A DNA stretch of 64,000 nucleotides from Terriglobales bacterium. GTDB taxonomy: Bacteria; Acidobacteriota; Terriglobia; Bryobacterales; Bryobacteraceae. The notes beneath the pieces were generated by a model. The model saw nothing but the letters and a program-made list of their open reading frames with translations, did not search any database and had not been told where the DNA came from. Shown here piece by piece: positions 44,038 through 51,356 of this stretch (its first letter is position 1; each line of letters starts with the position of its first letter). The stretch is taken from assembly GCA_021372245.1 (NCBI GenBank), contig JAJFUV010000279.1, positions 1-64,000 on the forward strand. The letters run 5' to 3'. The position numbers and the translations under genes were made by a program.

Positions 44038-44814
44038 TCAGTGCGTCAGGACAAACGTGACGTCGATCGGCGCAACTACTTCGACCGGAGATCCGTTCAG
44101 CATGGTGGGGCGATAGACCCACTTGCGGACGGCGCGCAAAGCTGCCTCGACCAGCAGCGGGTGGCCGCTCACAACGTCCAGCTTACGGATGACGCCGTCG
44201 GTGCCGACGATGCCTATCAGACGCACCGCGCCGGAAATACGCGCGGCCTTCGCCAGGGGCGGGTAGTCGGGGATCACCTTGTGTACCAGCTTGCCTTCTA
44301 GAACCACGCCTCCCAAGGTGATGCGCTGTACCGGCGCAGCCGCGGCGACTTCGCGCTTCACCGGTTCGGGGCGCACCACCGGTGGAGGCGGAATCACGCT
44401 CCGGCTGCCTTCGGAAAGGCCGCCGGCCACCCACGGCCCATCACCGCCCCTACCAGTGTTCTCACCGCCGCCACCCTCCCACAAAGAGGGAGGACCACCC
44501 GCTTCGTCGACAATGTGCGTCACACGATCTGGTACCGCGGACGGCGCAACCAGCTTCGACGGGTCGAGATTCACCGCCGGGCGCGTTGCGCGGCCGGAAG
44601 GCTTCGTTGCTGGCGCCGGTCCCGGCGGGTGCCCTACAGGGACCAGAAGCATGAACGAGGATGGCTGCCAGTGCGCATCAGGCAAGGCGTCGGGGCGAAC
44701 CATCGGAATCAGGATCGCTAAACTGACCAAGGACGCCTGGATCAACATACCTGCCATCGAGCTCCAAGCTCTCGCCGCCCTTCTTGTTTCCCACGTCATT
44801 GCACCCTCGAACAT
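44038..44814 (-). CDS. TonB-like energy transducer
   Basis: A 258-residue protein from the ATG at 44814, which has a strong ribosome site (AAAGGAGG). A single membrane helix (MLIQASLVSLAILIPMV) is followed by a long periplasmic Pro/Gly-rich linker (PPSLWEGGGGENTGRGGDG, IPPPPVVRPEPVKRE) and a C-terminal TonB domain (VIPDYPPLAKAARISGAVRL, AALRAVRKWVYRPTMLNG). It would contact outer-membrane transporters or act as a periplasmic partner. No ExbB or ExbD genes are adjacent. Confidence 0.88.
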   Translation of the reverse strand: MFEGAMTWETRRAARAWSSMAGMLIQASLVSLAILIPMVRPDALPDAHWQPSSFMLLVPVGHPPGPAPATKPSGRATRPAVNLDPSKLVAPSAVPDRVTHIVDEAGGPPSLWEGGGGENTGRGGDGPWVAGGLSEGSRSVIPPPPVVRPEPVKREVAAAAPVQRITLGGVVLEGKLVHKVIPDYPPLAKAARISGAVRLIGIVGTDGVIRKLDVVSGHPLLVEAALRAVRKWVYRPTMLNGSPVEVVAPIDVTFVLTH

Positions 44815-44908
44815 TGGCTTTGCCTCCTTTCCCGCTGATATGGACACCGGGAGAGGTGGAGTGGTTCCCGCCCGCCAGGCGCGTTGCGGGCTACAGGCGC
44901 GTCCGTGC

Positions 44909-44914
44909 TAAAAT
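44909..44914 (+). promoter_or_regulatory. -10 element (TGC-TAAAAT) of the zinc-ribbon gene
   Basis: An extended -10 ending 9 nt before the ATG at 44924. A possible -35 TTGCGG (44884-44889) is 19 bp upstream. AAGAG between the box and the ATG could be a weak ribosome site. Confidence 0.45.
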
Positions 44915-44923
44915 CTAAGAGTT

Positions 44924-45133
44924 ATGGGAATTCCGAACGTCAAGCGCTTCCGGCCTTTCTGCCCCGTTTGCAATGAGAGCTTCACCCTGATGGCCGTTGT
45001 GCCGAAAGAGGCCGACGTCGAGGCTTACCTGGCCGACGTGGTCGCGCGTCACGACCACAAGGCGTATCAGGAAGCCAAGCAGTTGCACTTCAAGATCCGC
45101 GTCGGCCAGCAGAAACAGCGCAAATCGAAGTAG
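44924..45133 (+). CDS. small CPVC zinc-ribbon-like protein
   Basis: A 69-residue protein. One CPVC motif (FRPFCPVCNESF, residues about 13-16) is visible but no second Cys pair, so a full zinc ribbon would need a partner or dimer. The middle has HDHK and a basic C-terminus (KIRVGQQKQRKSK) that could bind nucleic acid. I recognise no family. It has its own promoter-like sequence and its stop directly abuts the convergent HEAT-repeat gene. Confidence 0.65.
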   Translation: MGIPNVKRFRPFCPVCNESFTLMAVVPKEADVEAYLADVVARHDHKAYQEAKQLHFKIRVGQQKQRKSK

Positions 45134-46432
45134 TTACTGCAGGCGCGCCTTCAAGGCGCGCACTGCACGCAGCGCCTCCTGCGCCACGTTGGCATCCGCA
45201 TCTCTGCTAAGAGTATCCAGCGCGCTTAGTGTCTTCGCGTCTCCGCTGATCGAGAGGATTCGCGCTAGCTGAATCTTCTCCTCGCTTGTTCCCTTCGGCA
45301 GGAAGGATTCGAGGGTGGCACGGATGCGCACGTCGCGCGAGAGTTCGATCAGGAATGCCTTGGCTTCCCCTTGCCGGGCACTTGAGTTCAGCGTGTTCGC
45401 CAGATACTGCAGCGGGCTGAACTCGGTCATCTCAGTCCTGCCGAGCAGTACCAGCGCGAAAGCCTGCGACAGGCGCGGACTCTGTTTCCGCTCCTCGTTA
45501 AAGGCCTTCTCGATGATCGGCAAATCGCCCGCATTCCGCAAACGGCCATAGCCTTCGGCGGCGGCTGCGCGCAACCCGTCGTCTCTATCCTGGATGTAGG
45601 ACGCGAAGATCTTCCGGTTCTGCTCCTCGGGCATCATGGCAATGGCTGTGAGCGCAGCCCTGGCCACTTTCTTGTTGCGGGCGCGATCAAGCGCCGAGCG
45701 AAGATCCGAAAGCGCGCTCCGGTTCTGTAAGATGCCGGTGGTCTCTAGAGCGGCGATTTGGACGCGGTCGTCGGGATCCCGCAGCAGGAAGGTGATGTGA
45801 TCAGAGGCGCTCTTGTCGCGGATCTTCTGCATAGCGATGAGGCACTCGTACATCAGCGTGGTGTCTTTGGAGCGCAGCGCTTGAGCCAGATCGGGGATCG
45901 CCGCTTTCCCCCTCAGGACGCCGATCGCCCGCGCCGCGTTGGCCCGCGCGTCCATGCTGGAACCGCCGCTCGCCAGCTTGCCCAACGCAGCGATCACTTC
46001 GGGCCTTACCTGAATGTAGGGGTCGATCACGGCGTCATTGGTGTCCGTAAAACGCGACTTGATCGAAGAACCGAATCGTTTCAGTGAGGCCGTCAATCCG
46101 GTCTGCACATAGCCGGGCAGGTAGAAATTCACGAGACCGTCGGTGGCGCGAATCTGAACTTCCGGGTCGTTGTCTTTGGTGGCCTGAATCAGGGGGTCGA
46201 GACTGTATTGCGTGCCGATCTCGACGATGGACTTGACGGCTTCGATGCGCACGTCGGTCACCCGATCGGCGAGCATCTTCCGCAGTTCGGGAATGGCCTG
46301 GGAACCCTGCTTGCCGAGATCCCTGGCCTGCTTGACCCGCTCCTTGGGACTGGCAGTCTGGGGATCCTGCGCCAGCACCAGGCAAAGCGGCAGGAGGAAT
46401 AAGGACACGATGCGAACCAGATTGGATCTCAT
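45134..46432 (-). CDS. secreted HEAT-repeat protein
   Basis: A 432-residue protein from the ATG at 46432, with a signal peptide (LVRIVSLFLLPLCLVLAQ). At least eight HEAT/PBS-lyase-type helical repeats follow, for example IPELRKMLADRVTDVRIEAV, IPDLAQALRSKDTTLMYECL, ITFLLRDPDDRVQIAALETT and LSALDTLSRDADANVAQEAL. This gives a periplasmic solenoid likely to bind other proteins. A longer frame to 46531 starts with non-signal residues and is rejected because TATAAT lies 6 nt before the chosen ATG. Confidence 0.82.
   Translation of the reverse strand: MRSNLVRIVSLFLLPLCLVLAQDPQTASPKERVKQARDLGKQGSQAIPELRKMLADRVTDVRIEAVKSIVEIGTQYSLDPLIQATKDNDPEVQIRATDGLVNFYLPGYVQTGLTASLKRFGSSIKSRFTDTNDAVIDPYIQVRPEVIAALGKLASGGSSMDARANAARAIGVLRGKAAIPDLAQALRSKDTTLMYECLIAMQKIRDKSASDHITFLLRDPDDRVQIAALETTGILQNRSALSDLRSALDRARNKKVARAALTAIAMMPEEQNRKIFASYIQDRDDGLRAAAAEGYGRLRNAGDLPIIEKAFNEERKQSPRLSQAFALVLLGRTEMTEFSPLQYLANTLNSSARQGEAKAFLIELSRDVRIRATLESFLPKGTSEEKIQLARILSISGDAKTLSALDTLSRDADANVAQEALRAVRALKARLQ
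45143..45161. terminator. GC-rich hairpin at the convergent gene junction
   Basis: GCGCGCCTT and its complement AAGGCGCGC flank a single C (practical loop 5 nt). It begins 10 bp after the stop of the zinc-ribbon gene and lies in the last codons of the convergent HEAT-repeat gene. No T tract follows on the plus side, so termination is uncertain. Confidence 0.35.
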
Positions 46433-46438
46433 GCTTCC

Positions 46439-46444
46439 ATTATA
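46439..46444 (-). promoter_or_regulatory. -10 element (TATAAT) of the HEAT-repeat gene
   Basis: A perfect TATAAT on the minus strand ends 6 nt before the ATG at 46432, leaving no room for a leader. Confidence 0.5.
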
Positions 46445-46472
46445 GGAAAGGGGCGATCCCCAACGGCGTTTT

Positions 46473-47306
46473 CTATCGGGAGCATCCTTCGCCTTCCACC
46501 AGCCGGTAAACTTCGCGCTTGCCCAATCCACGCTCTCGCGCCACGGCTTTGATGGCCTCCATGCGTGGCATGCCGCCCGCCACCAGGCGAGCCACCTGCT
46601 CGACGGGGTCGCCCTCCTCCGCGGGCTGTGCCTCGCCGCGACCGATGAGCAGGGTAATCTCTCCCTTTACCGCGCTGCGCGATTCAAGCGCGGTGCGAAT
46701 CTCGCGCGCGGTACCGCGCAGGAACTCCTCGTGCAGCTTGGTCACTTCGCGTGCCACCACAACAGCCCGTTCCCCCATGATCGCGGCAACGTCGTCCAGC
46801 GATTCCAGGATCCGGTGCGGCGCTTCATAGAACACCAGCGTCACTTGTGCCGTCTTGAGAGATTCGAGCGTCTTTCGCCGTGCCGCCGTCTTCGAGGGCA
46901 GGAAGCCCGCGAAGTGGAACGCATCGGTGGGCAGGCCGGCGGCAGCGAGCGCGCTCAACAGCGCCGATGCGCCCGGAATAGGTTCCACGCGCACCCCGGC
47001 GGCGATGGCCGCCGTCACAATGCGATAACCCGGATCGGATAACAGCGGCGTGCCGGCGTCCGAGACCAGCGCGACGCTTGCACCGCCGAGTAACCGTTCG
47101 GCCAGTTCCGCCGCACGAGTCTGCTCGTTGTGCTCGTGGTAGCTCACCAAGGGGGTGCGAATGCCGTAGTGGTCCAGCAGCTTGCGTGTCTGGCGCGTGT
47201 CCTCACACGCGATCAGGCTCACCTCGCCCAGCACGCGCACGGCGCGATAGGTGATGTCCTCGAGGTTTCCGATGGGAGTCGCAACGACGTAAAGAACACC
47301 GGCCAT
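46473..47306 (-). CDS. rsmI: 16S rRNA 2'-O-ribose C1402 methyltransferase RsmI
   Basis: A 277-residue SAM methyltransferase of the tetrapyrrole-methylase fold. Diagnostic segments are LYVVATPIGNLEDITYRAV, ACEDTRQTRKLL, SYHEHNE, VSDAGTPLLSDPGYR and GFLPSKTAARRK. RsmI methylates C1402 in the ribosomal P site. The ATG at 47306 is chosen because the protein then begins exactly at the family start (MAGVLYVV) and a CATACT box ends 8 nt upstream. The C-terminal helical region (RMEAIKAVARERGLGKREVYRLV) is complete. Confidence 0.95.
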   Translation of the reverse strand: MAGVLYVVATPIGNLEDITYRAVRVLGEVSLIACEDTRQTRKLLDHYGIRTPLVSYHEHNEQTRAAELAERLLGGASVALVSDAGTPLLSDPGYRIVTAAIAAGVRVEPIPGASALLSALAAAGLPTDAFHFAGFLPSKTAARRKTLESLKTAQVTLVFYEAPHRILESLDDVAAIMGERAVVVAREVTKLHEEFLRGTAREIRTALESRSAVKGEITLLIGRGEAQPAEEGDPVEQVARLVAGGMPRMEAIKAVARERGLGKREVYRLVEGEGCSR

Positions 47307-47314
47307 TACTGGCC

Positions 47315-47320
47315 AGTATG
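47315..47320 (-). promoter_or_regulatory. -10-like element (CATACT) of rsmI
   Basis: CATACT on the minus strand ends 8 nt before the ATG at 47306; the gap to the upstream radical SAM stop is only 28 bp, so read-through transcription is also possible. Confidence 0.3.
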
Positions 47321-47334
47321 CAACAGCCGGCGGA

Positions 47335-48375
47335 TCATCGCTCGATCTGAACCAGATCCTTCGGGGCGCCGTCCGCCCGCGCGGGCGTGAAGAGGCGGCC
47401 TGCCATCCGCTCAACCAGGGGCAGCGCCCGGCGCACCCAGCGCCCGTGGACCGTCAGGCTACCCACCACCAACAGGGGATGCGGGATGGCGATGCAGCAG
47501 CGTGAGCAGATGTCGATCTCTCCGGCCCGCCCGGCGGCGTGCAAGCGCCTCATGCGCTGCATCTCCTTCGCGTTCCAGATGGCGTCCAGACTCTGCTCGC
47601 CGATGCGGCCCACTGGCTTGCCGCCCAGCATGTAGCTTTGGCAGCAGGCGTAGACGTCGCCGTTGTGCTTCACGTACATGGGCCCGCGCCAGAGATAGTG
47701 GCACGGCCGGTTGGCGGCCGAAGCCGGCCGCGCGGCCTCGGGGCGCAGCAGGTTGGTCTCGTCCTCTTTCACACGCACGGAATCGACACCGGGCACGGCG
47801 CGCCAAAACCGCAGGAAGTCTTCGACTTCGCCCGCGTTGCGTTCCATGCGAACCATCTGGACCACAATCTGCAGCTTGGCGCCGCGTTCGTGCTTCATGT
47901 GCGCCAGTCGCACGAAGTTCTCGCGCACTTTCTCAAAGTTCGCACCCTTGCGGTAGAACTCGAAGCTCTCTTTGGTGGACCCATCGAAACTGAGAGTGAT
48001 GTGTTCGAGCGGGGAGGCGAGAATGCGCTCCGCCACGTCCAAGGTCAGCAGCGTACCGTTCGTGGACAGCAGCGTCGCGATGCCGTAACGATGGCAGTAG
48101 TCGATACGGTCGAAGATTTTCGGATCGAGAAACGGTTCGCCCAACCCTATCAGCATCATGTGCTCGGCCGTCGCGGCACTCTCCCGCACCAGGCGCTCGA
48201 AGATGTGCTCGGGCATGTCCTCCTTCGGTTGAGGCAGCGATTCCCGGGGGCACATCGGGCAGTACAGGTTGCACTTGGCGGTGGTCTCGACGATATATTC
48301 GACTGGCAGCGCCTCCAGCACCGGCCGGCGCCGGAGATAGCCCCAGAGCAGCTTGGCGCGATTCAATGACCGCAT
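47335..48375 (-). CDS. radical SAM/SPASM-domain protein
   Basis: A 346-residue enzyme if started at the ATG at 48375 (an ATG at 48390 adds five residues). The radical SAM cluster motif CNLYCPMC (Cys35, Cys39, Cys42) follows YIVETTAK. The barrel has LIGLGEPFLDPKIF and LSTNGTLLT. The C-terminal SPASM-like region (CHYLWRGPMYVKHNGDVYACCQSY, then CSRCC) would bind auxiliary clusters. Such proteins modify peptides, sugars or cofactors; substrate unknown. A minus-strand TACAAT (48394-48389) overlaps the 48390 ATG, which favours 48375. The gene is divergent from the photolyase gene. Confidence 0.87.
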   Translation of the reverse strand: MRSLNRAKLLWGYLRRRPVLEALPVEYIVETTAKCNLYCPMCPRESLPQPKEDMPEHIFERLVRESAATAEHMMLIGLGEPFLDPKIFDRIDYCHRYGIATLLSTNGTLLTLDVAERILASPLEHITLSFDGSTKESFEFYRKGANFEKVRENFVRLAHMKHERGAKLQIVVQMVRMERNAGEVEDFLRFWRAVPGVDSVRVKEDETNLLRPEAARPASAANRPCHYLWRGPMYVKHNGDVYACCQSYMLGGKPVGRIGEQSLDAIWNAKEMQRMRRLHAAGRAGEIDICSRCCIAIPHPLLVVGSLTVHGRWVRRALPLVERMAGRLFTPARADGAPKDLVQIER

Positions 48376-48399
48376 GACGTATGCTTTCATTGTAACGGC

Positions 48400-49776
48400 A
48401 TGGAAGCTCGCGTCCGTGTGTTGAACGCCGCGCCGCCGCGCAAAGGCGCGCGCTACGTCCTTTACTGGTTGCAGGCGAACCGGCGCGTCGAGTCGAACCA
48501 CGCGCTCGCCGCCGCCGCGCACCTGGCCAATCATCTCGAACTGCCGCTGGTCTGCTATGAGATGCTCACGTACCGCTACCCGTACGCGAGCGACCGCTTT
48601 CACACTTTCATCCTCGAAGGAGTGGCGGAAACCGCCCGGCGTATGCGGGCCGTGGGCATCGGTTACTGTTTCTACCTGCGCCGGCGCGAGTCGAACCCTG
48701 ACGACATTCCCCGTGATCTCGCCTCACACGCCGCCGCTATCGTAACCGACGATTTCCCCACCTTCCTCGCCGCCGGGCACAATGCCGCGCTGCCGGCGAC
48801 GTTCGACATCCCGTACCACGCCGTGGACTCCAGTTGCGTAATTCCCATGAACTGCTTCGACAAGCGCGAGTACGCGGCTTACACCATTCGCCCCAAGATC
48901 AAGCGCCAGCTTGCACGGTACATGATCCCGGCAGGGCAGGTGCGCGTCGAGCGCCGCTTCAAGGAACCGTTGCCGGCCTGGCGCACCGAGGTGCGCGCGG
49001 AGGAGATCCCGGCGCTCGTGGCAAGCTGCGACATCGACCATTCCGTGCCCCCGTCGCTGGACATTCGCGGCGGCCGCGCGGCGGCGGAAAAGCGGCTCCG
49101 TCATTTCCTGGAACACAACCTGCGCCGCTACGCGCTCCTGCGCAACGAGCCTTCGGCCAAAGCCACCAGCGGCCTGAGTCCATACCTGCACTTCGGCTAC
49201 ATATCCTCGCTCGAAGCGGCGCTTGCAGCGCGCGACTATGCCGAACGCCACAAACTGGTGGCCGAGGAATTCCTCGAAGAGTTGATCGTGCGCCGCGAAC
49301 TCGCCTTCAACTTCGCCCGGCACATGCGCTGGCCCCCAACGCTCGACGATCTGCCGGAGTGGGCCCGCAAAACTCTCGCGAGACATTCCACCGACACACG
49401 CGCGTACGTCTATACGCGCGAGCAGTTCGAGCGCGCCTCCACCCATGACGCGCTGTGGAACGCCTGCCAGAAGGAACTACTAGTACGCGGTGTGATCCAC
49501 GGCTACTATCGAATGTACTGGGGCAAGAAGGTCATCGAATGGTCGCGGACACACGAAGAGGCCCTCGAAACGATGGTCTATCTGCACGACCGCTACGCGC
49601 TCGACGGCCGCGATCCCAACACATACACCAACATTTTGTGGTGTTTCGGGCTGCACGATCGTCCCTGGCAGGAACGCGACGTCTTCGGCACGGTCCGTTA
49701 CATGTCGCTGGAAGGGATGAAGCGTAAAACCGGCGTTAACTCTTACGTCGAGGCGATGAACCGGCTTGCGTCCTAG
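48400..49776 (+). CDS. phr: class II deoxyribodipyrimidine (CPD) photolyase
   Basis: A 458-residue FAD enzyme that splits cyclobutane pyrimidine dimers with light. Class II signatures are ARYVLYWLQANRRVESNHAL at the N-terminus, SGLSPYLHFGYIS, EELIVRRELAFNF, HGYYRMYWGKKVIEW and YALDGRDPNTYTNILWCFGL. Length is normal for the class. The ATG at 48400 lies only 9 bp from the start region of the divergent radical SAM gene, so the promoter must lie within that gene's first codons or the intergenic bases are part of both promoters. Confidence 0.95.
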   Translation: MEARVRVLNAAPPRKGARYVLYWLQANRRVESNHALAAAAHLANHLELPLVCYEMLTYRYPYASDRFHTFILEGVAETARRMRAVGIGYCFYLRRRESNPDDIPRDLASHAAAIVTDDFPTFLAAGHNAALPATFDIPYHAVDSSCVIPMNCFDKREYAAYTIRPKIKRQLARYMIPAGQVRVERRFKEPLPAWRTEVRAEEIPALVASCDIDHSVPPSLDIRGGRAAAEKRLRHFLEHNLRRYALLRNEPSAKATSGLSPYLHFGYISSLEAALAARDYAERHKLVAEEFLEELIVRRELAFNFARHMRWPPTLDDLPEWARKTLARHSTDTRAYVYTREQFERASTHDALWNACQKELLVRGVIHGYYRMYWGKKVIEWSRTHEEALETMVYLHDRYALDGRDPNTYTNILWCFGLHDRPWQERDVFGTVRYMSLEGMKRKTGVNSYVEAMNRLAS

Positions 49777-49793
49777 TGAAGTTCGTATAAAAT
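49766..49793 (+). promoter_or_regulatory. promoter of the TIGR01777 gene (TTGCGT-N16-TAAAAT)
   Basis: -35 TTGCGT at 49766-49771 and -10 TAAAAT at 49788-49793, spacer 16 bp; the -10 ends 12 nt before the GTG at 49806. It lies over the end of the photolyase gene. Confidence 0.5.
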
Positions 49794-49805
49794 AAGCAGT
49801 CACAA

Positions 49806-50705
49806 GTGAACATTACGATCACAGGAGCCACAGGCTTCGTGGGCAGGCGTGCCGTGAACCACCTGCTCGCAGCGGGCCACCAGGTGCATTGCCTGGGCCG
49901 CGCGCTCGGCAAAGGCATGCCATCCGCTGCACGGTTCTCGATCTGGCACGCCACCACAAGCGACCCACCGGAGGAAAGCCTCGAAGGAGCCGACGCCGTC
50001 ATTCACCTGGTTGGCGAACCCGTGGGACAGCGCTGGACGCCGGCGAATAAGAAGCGCATCCTGGAGACGCGCATCGAAGGCACGCGCCGGCTGGTGAATG
50101 CGCTCTCGCGGATGGAGCAGCGCCCCAAGGTGCTCGTCTCCGCTTCGGCCGTGGGCATTTACGGCTCTCGCGGCGAGGAAGTGCTTACCGAGCGCTCCGA
50201 ACCGGGCCAGGGCTTCCTGACCGACGTATGCCGGGCATGGGAGAAGGAGGCCGGCGCCGCCGAAGCCCTGGGCGTTCGCGTGGTTAAACTGCGCCTGGGC
50301 ATGGTGCTCGGTCCGGAAGGCGGCGCCCTGGCGCAAATGCTCCCGTTCTTCCGCATCTTCCTGGGCGGCACGATGGGCTTTGGCATGCAGTGGATGAGCT
50401 GGATTCACGTAGAGGATCTGATCGACCTGATGCTCTTCGCCATCGAAAAACCGGGGATCGCGGGCCCCATCAACGCCGTGTCGCCGAATCCCGTCTCCAA
50501 TGCGGAGTTCACGCAAACGTTGGCGCGCGTTCTCCACCGCCCAGCGGAGCTGACAGTGTCGGAGTCCGCGCTGCGGCTGCTTTTCGGCGAGGGCGCGGCA
50601 GTTGCCTTGTCGAGCCAGCGCGTGATGCCGGACGCCGCCACGAAGGCAGGATTCGAATTTCGGCATCCGAACCTCGAAGGCGCTCTCAAGGACCTTCTTG
50701 GATGA
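49806..50705 (+). CDS. TIGR01777-family NAD-dependent epimerase-like protein
   Basis: A 299-residue extended SDR starting at GTG 49806. The Rossmann motif TITGATGFVGRRAV opens the protein, DAVIHLVGEPVGQRWTPANK and ILETRIEGTRRLV are diagnostic of the SDR39U1/YfcH group, SASAVGIYGSRGEE holds the active-site region, and WISWxH-like WMSWIHVEDLIDL plus the C-terminal DUF1731 (LRLLFGEGAAVALSSQRVMP) are complete. The physiological substrate of this family is unknown. No good ribosome site precedes the GTG. Confidence 0.9.
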   Translation: MNITITGATGFVGRRAVNHLLAAGHQVHCLGRALGKGMPSAARFSIWHATTSDPPEESLEGADAVIHLVGEPVGQRWTPANKKRILETRIEGTRRLVNALSRMEQRPKVLVSASAVGIYGSRGEEVLTERSEPGQGFLTDVCRAWEKEAGAAEALGVRVVKLRLGMVLGPEGGALAQMLPFFRIFLGGTMGFGMQWMSWIHVEDLIDLMLFAIEKPGIAGPINAVSPNPVSNAEFTQTLARVLHRPAELTVSESALRLLFGEGAAVALSSQRVMPDAATKAGFEFRHPNLEGALKDLLG

Positions 50706-50725
50706 GCCGCCGATTTTGCTAGAAT
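50698..50725 (+). promoter_or_regulatory. promoter of the Dabb-domain gene (TTGGAT-N16-TAGAAT, extended -10)
   Basis: -35 TTGGAT (50698-50703), -10 TAGAAT (50720-50725) preceded by TGC. A leader of about 20 nt with GGAGGG precedes the ATG at 50752, so this gene has a conventional leader. Confidence 0.6.
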
Positions 50726-50751
50726 CGTACACAAGTTCAACTGGAGGGTCC

Positions 50752-51204
50752 ATGCGAAAACTGAATCGGCTTCTGATTTGCATCGCAGTGCTGGTGTGCG
50801 CGGTAGGCGTTTCCGCCGCCGCGGACGGAAAACTGATGCACTGCTTCTACTTCACCGCCGTCGAGGGCGCCACGGATGCGGACTGGCAAGCCTTCTACAA
50901 GGCCACCGATGCCTTGCCGGGGAAGATTCCCGGGCTTCTGAGCGTTTGGTACGGCAAAGTAAGCCGGCCCATGAGCGTGTTCATGCCGGCGCCGGAGACG
51001 CGCAAGCAGCTCAAACCCGACATGACGAAGATCACCGGCGAATTCAACCGCGTGGTGCGCCAGCACGGCGTCTGCATGGAGTTCAAGGACGAAGTGGCAC
51101 TCAAGGCGTACGCTCCTAACCCGGCCCACAAAGAATGGGAAGCCATCTATGGGAAAGTGCGCCAGTATGGCACTACGACCTTCGACATTCTGCCGGCGAA
51201 ATGA
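50752..51204 (+). CDS. secreted Dabb-domain (stress-responsive alpha/beta barrel) protein
   Basis: A 150-residue protein with a signal peptide (LLICIAVLVCAVGVSAAAD). The mature domain begins LMHCFYFTAVEGATDADWQAF and contains KIPGLLSVWYGK and MEFKDEVALKAYAPNPAHKE, which match the Dabb dimeric alpha/beta barrel. Intracellular homologues bind small molecules or act on polyketides; secreted acidobacterial versions have no known function. The ribosome site GGAGGG is strong. Confidence 0.82.
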   Translation: MRKLNRLLICIAVLVCAVGVSAAADGKLMHCFYFTAVEGATDADWQAFYKATDALPGKIPGLLSVWYGKVSRPMSVFMPAPETRKQLKPDMTKITGEFNRVVRQHGVCMEFKDEVALKAYAPNPAHKEWEAIYGKVRQYGTTTFDILPAK

Positions 51205-51218
51205 TTTTTGCGCGTCCG

Positions 51219-51227
51219 TGCTAGCAT
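51219..51227 (+). promoter_or_regulatory. extended -10 (TGC-TAGCAT) of the SRP RNA gene
   Basis: TG at 51219-51220 and TAGCAT at 51222-51227, ending about 8 nt before the predicted RNA 5' end. No matching -35 is visible, as allowed for extended -10 promoters. Confidence 0.55.
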
Positions 51228-51235
51228 AGATAATT

Positions 51236-51343
51236 GTCAGGCTCCGGGCCCTGTGCAACGTGCGGCCGCGAACCCCGCCAGGTCCGGAAGGAAGCAACGG
51301 TAGCGGAATCGTCCCGTGTGCCGCGGGTAGTCCGGAGCCTGGC
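51236..51343 (+). ncRNA. ffs: signal recognition particle RNA, bacterial small type (4.5S)
   Basis: The apical domain motif CCAGGTCCGGAAGGAAGCAA (51278-51297) carries the GGAA tetraloop and the Ffh-binding symmetric loop; the usual AGCAGC reads AGCAAC here. GTCAGGCTCCGG (51236-51247) pairs over 12 bp with CCGGAGCCTGGC (51332-51343) to close the rod. The length of about 108 nt is normal for the small type lacking an Alu domain. The gene sits directly before dnaX, an arrangement known in several bacteria. No terminator separates the RNA from dnaX, whose ATG begins 13 nt after the 3' end. Confidence 0.93.
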
Positions 51344-51356
51344 ATAGCGCCCCTTC

